NCBI GenBank assembly: GCA_003415625.1
Contig: PYIU01000003.1
Coordinates: 4,402,001-4,466,000, forward strand
Origin: Aquanectria penicillioides
Lineage: Eukaryota > Ascomycota > Sordariomycetes > Hypocreales > Nectriaceae
Reading direction: 5' to 3'
DNA: 64,000 bases
Of the stretch, positions 11,232 through 21,703 are shown piece by piece. The notes beneath the pieces are model-generated. The model did not search any database, was not told the DNA's origin, and worked only from the letters and a program-made list of their open reading frames with translations. Position 1 is the stretch's first letter, and each line of letters starts with the position of its first letter. Position numbers and translations under genes: made by a program.

Positions 11232-11985
11232 AAACCCCAACCCTGCTCATTCGAACATGTATTTATTGTATATCTGCTCACATTTAACGACGACATCTTA
11301 CGAAAAGGGAACACGGCTGCAAGGAGACGGTATGCATATATGGGTATATGGACGGGCTGGTTGCATAATATTTCTTCAGTCATTGAAATGACCATATTGG
11401 AAGGCTTCATTGGACATACCCATCTCATACACAACGCCTAATACACGTTTCTGGCAAAAGGCATCTCGACTTAGTCTCATCTGTAAACAAGAAAAACATA
11501 GAAATATACCAGAAACACAACGAAGCTAGTAAATAGCTTTTTATTGAACAAAGTGCTAATTGTTGGCAATTCACAGAGGCAATTGTGCGTGCCTGGGTGA
11601 AACAGTATTGGGACAAAAAATATGACTGGTAGTGGAGGAAACCAAAATCTCTGGACAAAGGAACAACTCATCATGACACTATCATGTATCTATCGTACAC
11701 TGTATTCCCTTTCTCCAAGCATAGCACCGTATGCTCAACTCATGCTCAAACAACCGCCACCCGGATCAAATGGTAAAAGCAGCACGCAAACGCCAGGTCC
11801 GTTTTATTAGAGAACTATCCAGTGGAAGAATATGATGCCAATCAATGGCTCATGATCTCTTGGCACTTGACGTTCATATTGGTGCAGGTTTCCATTGGGG
11901 TCGTCCAGGTTCTAGAGTGGCCCCAGAATACACCTAATAATATAAAAGAGTAATGAAAACGCAAAAGGAAGGAAAAGAGAAAAGC
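11232..11985. other. Convergent 3' region between the J-protein and zinc transporter genes
   Basis: Both flanking genes end into this AT-rich stretch. No coding potential was recognised. It presumably holds both 3' untranslated regions and polyadenylation signals. Confidence 0.55.
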
Positions 11986-13781
11986 TCAGTGATCGTGGTT
12001 GTGGTTATGGTCATGGTTGCTATTGTTCTTAGGAGGGCTAGTCGCGCTGTGAGAAGATTCACTGCAGCGGCGAGTCGACGAGCCCCTGGACGATGCCTCG
12101 ATGGTAGTGCAGCAGCCCTTAGCTTGGCAGTCTTCGACGCATTCGAGGAAACAAATGTCACTCTTGGATCCGTCAACACCGCCGTCGAGTGTGAGAGCGG
12201 CAGCCTCCTCATCCTGCAAGTGCTTCTGGTCGAGGCAGAACTCGGGTTGGATGGTGGCGCTGTGGATGCCATAGGCGTGGAGGCACTTTCGGGCCCGACG
12301 GGCCAATTCCATGTACTTCTCACCGCTGTGAGAGTCGATAGGGAAGGAAACCTGGATATGCATGCTAGCGACGAGCTTGGTGTCAGACAGCTGCCAAACA
12401 TGGATGTGATGGCAGGTGATGACACAAGGCAGGGCCTCAATGTCCTGTCGAATTTCTTGGATGTCGATGTGCTCGGGGGTCGCCTGGAGCAAGACGCGAG
12501 CAGTGGCGCGTGTTAGAGGAATCGAAGTCTTAAGAATGATAGCAGTAATAAAAAGTGAAACAGCAGGATCGGCATAGAGTTTGCCAGGCCAATCGGTGAG
12601 CCAGATGATGAGAGCAGTAGCCATGACACCAATGTTTCCTAGAGCATCACCGATGACGTGCAAAACCATCGCATTCATACCCATATCACCGTGGTCGTGG
12701 CCGTGGCTCTTCTTGCCAGGCTTCTTGGGCAGGGTGTGGTTGTGGCCGTCGTGAACGCTCGAGTCGCGTCGTGGTCGTCGAGCGTCGTGAGAATGAGCAG
12801 GCTGCTTGTGGAAAGAGTTGCCACCCTTCTTAACGCCCTTGAGCAGGGGCGACTCTTCATTCGCCTCATCCTCGTAGGGGATCAGAGGGGCATCCATATC
12901 GGTATCACTTTCACTCGGGGATTCAGCGGTGGCGGGCATGCTGGCAGCGATAATCTCTTGACGGAAGCTGGCTGGGTGGATGCTCATGTCCTCAAAACTG
13001 GCCAGGCGGGAGTGGCCGCTCTTGGCCGAGTGACGACGATCGCGACCTCGAGAGTGAGCTGAGAAACGGCTACCGGCGGCGCTAGATTCCTCCCTGGTAT
13101 GACGGTGTTCATCGAATCGGATGCGGCGAACGTCTTCGGATCCGTGGTCGTGGGAATGGAGACCGGCATGGCCCTCCTCCTCGTCGTGGCTATGAGCATG
13201 ACCGTGTGCATGTTCGTGGTCGTGATCGTGGTCACCGTGGGAGTGGCCATGAGCATGGCCATGGCCGCCGAGAACGAAGAAACCTAGGAGGTTGGAGAAG
13301 AGACCGGCAGAGCCAACGATTAGGATCATCTTGGGGTTCTCGATCTCCGGGGGCTCGATGAATCGGGTCAGAGCCTCGAGAATGATCGAGACACAAAGAG
13401 CGATGAGGAAAACGGCGTTGAAGAAAGCACCAAGAATCTCGGCCCGAACCCACTATCCACGAATTAGATTTGCGACAAGAGAAATGGAGATGGTACATAC
13501 GCCGAAGGTGAACTCGTCGGTCGTGGCCTTTTGGGAGGCCGACACAGCCCAAAGACCAATAATGAGCGAGATGATGTCATTGAGCTGCAGAATTGGTCAG
13601 CGAGGGATGCAATTCGGGGTTGGGAGAGGATCCTGACCATGTGGAAGGCATCGGCCATGAGAGCAAGGGAGTGGGCGAGGAAGCCGGCAGTGAGCTCTAT
13701 CAGGAAAAAGGCCGTGTCGAGAGCAATCATAACCTTGATGCGGGTGCTCTTGGACCACGCCATCTTCTGAAGGAGACCCAT
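11986..13781 (-). CDS. ZRC1: Zinc/cadmium cation-diffusion-facilitator transporter (ZRC1/COT1 type)
   Basis: Three exons: 13781-13638, 13584-13501 and 13452-11986, with introns of 53 and 48 nt (GTCAGG and GTATGT donors). The spliced protein is 564 residues. The first exon carries two membrane helices and the metal-site motif HSLALMADAFHMLND, completed across intron 1. The second metal-site helix is LHVIGDALGNIG (His-x3-Asp), and six membrane segments are expected. The cytosolic loop between helices 4 and 5 is extremely His/Asp/Gly-rich (about 13255-12700), the zinc-buffering loop of vacuolar CDF proteins, and the C-terminus ends in another His-Asn-Asp run. The family exports Zn2+ (also Cd2+, Co2+) from cytosol into the vacuole by proton exchange. 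A Cys-rich C-terminal segment (CFLECVEDCQAKGCC) may add metal binding. ORFs on the opposite strand across the His-rich region are shadows. Confidence 0.92.
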
Positions 13782-16700
13782 GGTGACGGAGGACTCTGGC
13801 GCCAAAGAAGGCGCGTAATCGATGTTGATCAAAGCCCGGCGACTGAGGGGGATGATGGAGGTGAGAAGGAAATTGTGGTGGAGGGGGGGAGAGAGGTATA
13901 GAAAGGAAGGTTTGTTGGTGGGCGGGGAGGAGCGAGATTTCAGGTGGTTTCTGCGATGACGGAATGCGACGGGCAACGACGAACTGAGCGATCTCCCTTG
14001 CTAGGAATCGCGCGGGTCCGAGAGCCACTTATCAGGATGGATGAGGGTTGGATGAGACAAGGGTATGCAAGTACTGTATGTACCCTCACCCTCACCCTCG
14101 CTTTCAGGAGGTGCCGCCGCTGGGCACGAAGGGCGTGTCCCGGACGGACAATTGATGCCACCCTGGGGAATTGATGGTGCTAATTGAATAGATTGCGAGG
14201 AGAGACAAGAGACAGGAGAGGGGATGGTGAGAATGAGAATGAAAGGGGCAAAAGGAAAAAAGAAACCAGGATCGGGGTCAGGAAGCAACAACCTTGGAAG
14301 GCAGAAGTGAGAGAGAAGACGGCAGAAGAATTGTGACACCTCAGGCTTTGTCCACTAAGGTTGCGGTAGCTGCGGTAGGTGGTAGCTTGGATCACGGTGG
14401 CGAGGGATGGAATCGATAGCGTAACAGCGGGAAGCAATCAATGGGGGCGAATGGCAAGAGGCGACGCAAAAAAAATAAAAATAAAAATAAAATACAATGG
14501 CAGAGACTACCGGTATATGAAAAACAACTGTCTCTCAAGTACCAATACTGCCGTTGCAGGTTCAGCTCGGCTTGCAGAGAAGCAATTAGGTTTTGTATGC
14601 AGTACGTAGTATCCGTAACGGCTGCTGCCCTCTCATTATAATCATAGCAAGTGGCATACTTGCACATACGGATACGACACAGCCTGGCAAGGTGCATCCA
14701 TCTGCTGAAATACCTTTGGGAAAAAAGTATCAACCGCCCGAGCTTAAAAGCTTCCAGTCTGGTAACAGGGAGGTCCCCAAGAGGTGAAGCCCGCCACACC
14801 CTAGCTCGCAAAGTATAAGCACCGGACTGTCATAGACTTTTTTGCAAATTAGTCCTCCTGCCCTCTTCCCATAAGACAACATCTTTGTCATGTCAACGTC
14901 AGCTCCGCCAGATAACACGCACACCCACCCACCTGCTCACGCACACTATGTAGGTATTCGATTCTTCGAAAAGATCTTCCCTAATAAGAAAACGAACCTC
15001 ACGGGAAAATAAAAAGGAAAAAGAAGTCACATCGGCCGTGCTTTTTTTTAAACTGTGCATGCGTCCCTAGCCAGGGTTCGTCCGAGACCGTCTGTGAGTG
15101 GACAGCTCCTAGGTCGCGCCCCGTGCAATCCATGTCCATCCATACCAACCCGCAGCGCCAACCGAAGCCAACTCGAAGCCAGCACCAGGCCAGCTCCAGG
15201 CCATGAGGGGCTTCGCGACGCTAGCCCCAGTGGCCAAGCGTCCACTTGCGTGTCGGGAGCTCGCCGAACGATTTGCATGTATGGTGAGGTGCTCCGTAGC
15301 GTCGACTAACTTAGTTATTATCAATCTTTCAAGAAGATTGTCCCCCCACGAATTTCCTTCCAGCCGATGATGGATTCTAGACCAGAAGCCGAACCAAATC
15401 CTCTCTACCTCGGAGATAAATAGATAAATCAGTCATTCTCCCTCTCGGAGCTCCCCCAAGTTGTCTCGCACCAACCCTCGTTCCAGAAGTGGGCGGAGTC
15501 GTGCAATGCCACACACACACACATAATTCAAGACTTCGCCCGTCGTTGCAAGCACCCACCCCCCACTGCTGTGGGCTGGGATTCGAGCATCCACGAGAGG
15601 AGCACAACGGCTTTGTTTGGCTGGATCCAACATCACGGTTCTGCATCCTGTAAAAAGCCCAAGGGTGGAGATGGCCTCCTCCGGCTGTCCAGGCTCCTGG
15701 TCGGTTCGGGACGTCCTCGGAACGGATACTTGGGTTCCCGGTCACCTGTTGTGTTGCCACTGGGGCCTCCTCCGGCTTCGGGACCAACATGTACAACGGA
15801 TCAGCCATGGCCAACCAGCAGCCATATCGCGCCTCTCCAAAGTCTTGGTTCATTGAATCACCGGAACTGCCGGTCAGGCGACATGCCCCCGCGTTCATGG
15901 TTGTCCATCGTAGATACATAAGGAGGAGCATAGATTGCATTTCTCACCCAGAGATCTGTGGATATACGACCACACGCGATCAGTAGCTTCCGCATCGTAC
16001 CCCGGGCCCACGCCCCATCTGAGCGTTATCCCCGGGCCCGGAATCCACTGCCAGGAACCCGTCACCTTCCTACCTTGCTTTGCTCGGAAAGTTCGAGGCA
16101 ACCATCGTACGACGTTTAACCATTGAGATCTTATCTATTTTTATGGATATCTCTCCACATCTTCAAGTCTCGTTCCATTGTAAATCAGTATTCCATCAAA
16201 GCGACTAAGACCTACTCCATATTAACCAGGCTTGTCAGAAACAAACAATGGTACTGTCAAGCTGGCGCTTGTCTTTAGTTATTGACTACCTATTAGTTTA
16301 ATGGCTACCGCAAATCTCCTAACTGTGGTTTGCGGTTCTAAATTAGCACCTCTAATTGTGTTGTCTATGTTTCCCCAGGACAGTTCATTGCTAATCTCAA
16401 CACCTTGTCGATGTGAAGTGTCATAGCTGTTGACCGTATTTACCATTACTCGACCTCCCCCATTCATCTCGAGTCCTAGTTGAAATCCCAACATGATTCC
16501 CAAGATAGGTACTTCACATGCAAAATTGCATTATTCTGAACGCGATAAAACACGACTTCTCAGCCCATGAAGTGTAAGTTGACACGCTCCCTCCAGGGTA
16601 GTTGAGTGTCATAGCACCGAGCAAAGCAGAGCAAGATAACAAGTTTCATTCTGAGTACAATCTAAGAATAAAATGACCAAGTTAAGAATTAGTAAAAATA

Positions 16701-17588
16701 TATCTACATCATTCAAAGAAAAAAGTACACCATCAGGAAACTTCCAGCCCAAGACAACCTGTGGTGTAAGTAGTGTGTGCGACATGACTGAGGTTGAGTT
16801 CCCTGCCAGCCCAAACTCACCCCCCCAAACGAAAAAATGTCTTGCCTGTTTGTGTTTATTAAATGACGAGGTTGCCTAAGATTTACCGAAAGTCTAAATA
16901 TTTACTACAAATTGTATAATTCAACGTACCAACAGTCGGATGCACATTCTAATACGACTGGCTAGACACAATTTTGGTTATGACACACCGGGGCTTATTA
17001 GCGCTCTCCCATGTTGGCGGCCCGCACCGCTTCTGCAGCCAGCTTGCAGCCTAGCCAGGGCTGCTATTATGCGACAAGAGGTGGCGTATCAACACAGGCG
17101 AGGGAGAACCTGTACAACATTCATACAAATTCTTCCAGATGGAGTAATAATTTCACTAATTTTTCTTTAGGCTTCATACATGCAAGATTTGAATGGCTTT
17201 CAACGAAAATCCCCTCCTTGTTGTAGTGGGATTGACCCTAATATATACTAACAAAGCACTGTGGTAGCTATTTTTTCTGTTGGCTAACTCTTTGCCGCCG
17301 ACATTCATGCGTGCCCCAAGTTACGCGCCCTGCCACACTCCATGGCTGCCTCCCGAACGAATGATTTGCCATTGTTGGCTGTCCTACCAGTTTGCCCTGT
17401 AATAACCCCTGCGCAATGCTGCATAAAATTACACAAATCCTCGTGATCATGGTGAAGGGGGCAGTGTCCTACAGGATGGCGTTAGTCTTGTCCTGAAGGG
17501 CGGCAACCCAAGATTTTATTCTACTTCTCTTCTTCTTCAAGTCTCGTGAACCTCATCGTATTGAGTACCAACACTTTACGAGACCAAC
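13782..17588. other. Long intergenic region between divergent genes
   Basis: About 3.8 kb between the starts of the zinc transporter and the STAND-domain gene. It contains the transporter's promoter, a TAAAA-type microsatellite at about 14467-14497, CA-repeats near 15513-15525 and generally AT-rich sequence after 16130. Several ORFs of 60-190 codons occur but none shows a domain, splice-supported extension or codon pattern that I can defend. Confidence 0.5.
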
Positions 17589-19786
17589 ATGGACGTTGGC
17601 GCCGGCGTTGTTGCCTTTGTACAGGTCGCGGTCCAGATTGTCAACGGGATCATCAAAATCAACCAATTATGGAAGGACATGAAAGACCTCCCTGATGAAA
17701 TTCAGGATTTACTTTTACACATGGAGGTATACGGGGAGGTATTCAAAGAAATCGAAGAACAACTCAAAATGGACGGACTCTCAGTATTTCGCACCGAAGC
17801 CTCAGCCAAGAGCACCATAGAACTAGCAAAACGCGCACACTGCACCCTTCAGGACCTGGTCAAGGAAATGAGTACCCGAATAAATACGAGAAAGGGTCTG
17901 AAGAAAAAGGGGACACTTGCTATATACACAATAAAGAAGGATAACCTGGAGCGATATCAGCAGAAGCTATCTCGAACTTGCGAACTTTTACGATTATCTG
18001 TACTATCTTATCAGATGTGAGTTGACCTTCCAACATAATCCTTCCCTAAGACAGCTACTAATATCAACAGGGCTGTAACGAGACGAAGCCCTGAGCTTAT
18101 ATCGAGAAGAGTTACGTCCGACTTGATTTCCTATCTGGGCGAATCAAAGACGGGAAGCCGATCATCTACGGAGAACCTTGATGATATCGAAGAGAAGACA
18201 GACCATAGTGAAGGCCAAGAAAAGAAGCAAACCTTGACCCAGTCATCGAAAATACCATCTGTCACATCAAGAACGTATACCCCTTCCAAACTGGGAAGAT
18301 TTGCGTTCGCGTATGCCAATAGCACTGGAGGATGGCAAGCATATCTCCAGTGGCCGAGCTGGTTATCACAGGTTGTGTACGAAGTGTCATCTCGCCCATC
18401 ACTCGCCGGATGGACTTATAGTTACAGAGTATATAACGTCGTCCCAAACCAATCTGAGATCATCACTCGGGTTAGGAATGGAGACAGAAATGGCGTTTTG
18501 GAACTTTTTAAGGCACAAAAAGCATCACCCTTTGATAAAGACGCGTCTGGGTCGTCACTGTTATATGTTAGTCAAATCTGGTTGATGAAAATTCAAGTAC
18601 TAAGAGAATAGCATGCTGCGTTGAGTCGAAAATATGAGATGTGTAAACTCCTTCTCGACCTGGGGCTTCAAGATTGCTTAGTGCAGCGAGATTCTGATCG
18701 GTAATCACTTTCTTATTACGGCTCAGAGAATTAGACACTGACCTTGAATACAGTGGCCCATTGGCCGAGTTTGTTTACTGGCCTAACGGTTCGAATCAAC
18801 AGCCAAAAGATACAAAGCCTGAAGATCACTGGGAGAGAATAGTTGAACTATTCCACTCCTATTTGGATGACCCTGAGAGTACTCTGACTTTACGGCTGTT
18901 TGAGTTTCTTCAAGGGTGGTCTTATGGAGATGAATTTGTATTAACTTTCAGGCGAAGATTTCTGCCAAAATTCTATACAGGTCCTCTTAGAAACCGACTT
19001 GACGCTTTCAGACACGGCTCTTTCATCCTCAGGGCCCCCGAGACCCTCTTGAATCTTTTAAGCCCGAGCGGCGATGTCACAGGTCCTGATGTTCACTTCT
19101 CTACGGATGAAAAGTTATCACTTGTTCACTCGGTTGCTTTGGCCCTTGGCTTGCGATTTGCTGACGAATCGCTACCCTATAAAAGGCTCTGGCTCCAAGG
19201 CCGCGTATATGATGGTAGTTGGAGTGATCTAGTTCATAAGGTAGTTTCGGTTTCTACCGACGAAGACTTGCATTGCATCGAGACAATAAGTCCATGGGAT
19301 ATCCATCATGTCCCTATATGGCACGGAACACCGTTAATATCGGTGATAGGAGGAGTTCTCTGCTATATTTCCCCTGACATTTCCTTCACACACTGGGATG
19401 AGGCGATACAGAGCAGCGTTAAGAAGTGGGTTTCTGATCTGAAAGACGCGGGACTGAACCTAATGAAGTATGGAGAGCGAGAATCCAATCTTGTGAGGGG
19501 GCAGATGAGAGGCGCATTGGACGCAGATGCTATTGTATCTTCGAGGAATATGATCCGAAGCATGATGGCCCCGGGGACAGAAGGTTTACGTGGGCACAAA
19601 TCTAAGAGAGAAGGATACAATGAGAGTCACTGGGTGCCGGTGCGAATATTGGACATTAAGACAGGACCAAACCCTGAGAACTGGCAGATTTTGTGGGCTC
19701 CGGAGTTTGAGTGGATGGCTGGTGAGTTTTGGAACCTCGTTGATAAGGTAGATGTACGTATGCCAGGAACATGGGTAGAGTTCTAG
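17589..19786 (+). CDS. Fungal STAND-type N-terminal domain protein with ankyrin-like repeat, no NTPase
   Basis: Four exons: 17589-18016, 18071-18566, 18612-18700 and 18754-19786 (introns 54, 45 and 53 nt with GTGAGT, GTTAGT and GTAATC donors); 681 residues. The first 140 residues (GAGVVAFVQVAVQIVNGI, then LPDEIQDLLLHMEVYGEV) match the helical N-terminal domain that precedes NACHT or NB-ARC modules in fungal NOD-like receptors. Here no P-loop follows. Instead a poorly conserved linker leads to an ankyrin-like unit spanning exons 2-3 (GSSLLYHAALSRKYEMCKLLLDLG, seen only after splicing), then about 340 residues of unrecognised sequence ending with WAPEFEWMAGEFWNLV, a Trp-rich ending seen in other fungal ankyrin proteins. 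Role is unknown; involvement in self/non-self or stress signalling is inference from the N-terminal domain only. A retroelement lies 109 bp past the stop. Confidence 0.8.
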
Positions 19787-19895
19787 AGAATGGTGGGGAG
19801 GTGCTCATGTTTGTCAACGTTGATGCATGGGTGAGACGTAAAATAGAATATAGAAACATCAACGAAGGCCGAGGAAGAAATTCGAATTGACACGG

Positions 19896-19986
19896 TGTCG
19901 CGAGTATATATGGCCTATTTGCATTAGTACCTGGAGTAAGGTGCCTTACACTTTTGCTAGTGGCATAGTGGGTTTTACGCGTGACA
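19896..19986 (+). repeat. Left long terminal repeat of the miniature retrotransposon
   Basis: 91 bp, identical base for base to 20231-20321. Preceded by CACGG. Confidence 0.92.
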
Positions 19987-19997
19987 GTTATGAGCCC
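19987..19997 (+). other. Putative primer binding site (half initiator tRNA-Met)
   Basis: GTTATGAGCCC directly abuts the left LTR and is the reverse complement of GGGCTCATAAC in the anticodon arm of fungal initiator tRNA. The tRNA sequence is recalled, not searched. Confidence 0.65.
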
Positions 19998-20230
19998 GGG
20001 AGGCTAAAGCAATTGACTAGCCTGTAACTTCCACTGAATGGAGTGTCGGAAACAACCCCTCTGAAGGCTATGGGTTCGAACCCTAGCAAAACGTGAGCTT
20101 GAAAGAGACTTGGGAGGTCCAGAAAGATGACCCCCAGTAAAACCGGGCTAAGTGAGGTACATAGAATATGCCATAAAGAGAGCATTTCATGAGAAACATC
20201 CGGAATAAATTCCTCATAAAATGGGGGGTG

Positions 20231-20321
20231 TGTCGCGAGTATATATGGCCTATTTGCATTAGTACCTGGAGTAAGGTGCCTTACACTTTTGCTAGTGGCA
20301 TAGTGGGTTTTACGCGTGACA
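20231..20321 (+). repeat. Right long terminal repeat of the miniature retrotransposon
   Basis: 91 bp, identical to 19896-19986. Preceded by the purine tract at about 20217-20229 and followed by the CACGG target duplication. Confidence 0.92.
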
Positions 20322-20674
20322 CACGGGAAGTTGAGAGAACTCGTGAAGCGTGAGAGAGGTAGCCAACAATTGGCTGTGTTTCCGCTGGGCATGAGCTGGC
20401 ACCAATCATCACGACTCATGACCATCACCTGTTATCGGCATGCATGACCGGCGCTACCCCGCCTAGGGGGCGGGGCAAGCCTCAATGGGTAACATCATGC
20501 TCACCTTGAGACCTGCCTTTCGCTTGATAGCTACGGCCCTCATGAACCAAAGTTTCCCTCGAGTGGGAGCTAGATTTCGATTGCTCTCATCCAAAGGGTT
20601 AGACACTGATCAGCCTCCTTTTTTCATCCAGCTACACTCCGAGCATTCCGGAACAGAACATCGACATTGGCATT

Positions 20675-21703
20675 ATGGCGACCCGACCTGCAGCGAAGGC
20701 TGGCCAGTGGTACGAGGCTGATGCCGGAGACTTGAAGGAGATGCTCGATAGCTTCCTCGAAAAGGTTCCAGGAAGTGTCGATGGATCTACAGTCCCCATT
20801 CCCGGAGCTCGCATCGTGATTGCTCCGTGAGTTCCTCTGACCTAAACCAACTTGATCTGTGACCTAATGTGGTGCTGTTCTAGCCATGCTGGGTACTCGT
20901 TTTCTGGAGCCTGCGCTGCATGGGCATATAAGACACTCGATCTGAGCCGAGCGAAGCGCGTGTTTGTTCTTGGCCCCTCTCATACTTACTACCTTGAGGG
21001 GAGCGCGGCAACAACATTCGGCAAGTACGAGACGCCCTTCGGTAACCTTACGATCGACCAAGAAACCGCGAGGAAGGTCAAAGCAGCTGCAAACATGGGT
21101 GACATGCCACAGAGAAATGAGATCAAAGAACATTCTCTTGAGATGCATATGCCGTACCTTTACCTTCGACTCTTGGAAACCTTCGGCTCGGAAGACAGCT
21201 TCCCCAAGATCGTGCCGATCTTGGTTGGATCAAACAATGGAGTAGAGGAAAAAGCTATCGGTAGCACTCTAGTGCCTTATATTAAAGACCCAGAGAATGC
21301 TTTTATTATCAGCTCCGACTTCTGCCACTGGGGAGAACACTTCAGCTACATGGTATACTCCCCAACAAACAGTCCATCGGATCTCAAGAATTTGCGGCAT
21401 CGGGACCCGAAACCTTCCGGCCCTCCCATCCATGAGACCATTCGAGTAATCGATGAGGCGGCCATGGACGCTGTCAAGAGTGGTAGCCATGATGTATTCC
21501 TCGACAGCCTCCGTCAGACACGAAATACAGTTTGTGGGCGACACCCAATTGGTGTCATGATGGCAGCACTTGAACTGTTGGGTAAAGAACCTGAGTACGA
21601 GGGCAAAGGACGGTTCAATATTATTCAGTATGACCGAAGCAACTTGGTGGAGTCACCAAGTGATTTCAGTGTGAGTTACGTTTCTGCGTACGCAGTGGTA
21701 TGA
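20675..21703 (+). CDS. MHO1: MEMO1 family protein
   Basis: Two exons, 20675-20826 and 20884-21703, with a 57-nt intron (GTGAGT donor, TTCTAG acceptor); 323 residues. Splicing creates IVIAPHAGYSFSG, the conserved HAGY segment of the Memo family. Other hallmarks are VFVLGPSHTYY, EHSLEMHMPYL, FIISSDFCHWG and GRHPIGVMMAA, which contain the His, Asp and Cys residues lining the metal/dioxygenase-like pocket (His in HAGY, His in EHSLEMH, Cys in DFCHWG). Human MEMO1 binds iron or copper and influences redox signalling; the yeast homologue is MHO1 (YJR008W). Length matches the family (about 300-330). The start is set by family alignment (MATRPAAKAGQWYEAD); an ATG-led frame from 20485 is out of register and not used. 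A cytosolic, soluble protein is expected. Confidence 0.93.

Larger units (their letters stand above)
19896..20321 (+). mobile_element. TRIM/SMART-type miniature LTR retrotransposon, complete, with 5-bp target duplication
   Basis: Two identical 91-bp direct repeats (19896-19986 and 20231-20321), each starting TGTCGCGAG and ending GCGTGACA (TG...CA ends), flank a 244-bp noncoding interior. CACGG is present on both sides (19891-19895 and 20322-20326), a perfect 5-bp target site duplication. Immediately after the left repeat lies GTTATGAGCCC, complementary to the anticodon arm of initiator tRNA-Met, the half-tRNA primer site used by copia/Ty5-type elements. Immediately before the right repeat is a purine-rich tract AAAATGGGGGGTG. 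The element has no open frame of note, so it must be mobilised in trans. Identical LTRs indicate recent insertion. A B-box-like GGTTCGAACCC lies inside. Orientation is given by primer site and purine tract. Confidence 0.88.

Noticed and set aside
11953..12516. 187-codon frame opposite the zinc transporter
   Set aside because: Antisense shadow of a clearly coding, His-rich exon.
16279..16503. 74-codon minus-strand frame with Asn/Gly spacing reminiscent of amyloid signalling motifs of fungal NLR systems
   Set aside because: Spacing does not fit known HET-s, sigma or PP motif patterns well, the frame is short and it is over 1 kb from the STAND-domain gene on the other strand.
20070..20090. Possible tRNA gene
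   Set aside because: Only a T-arm/B-box is visible; no acceptor stem, anticodon arm or A box could be folded around it, and it lies inside the retroelement.
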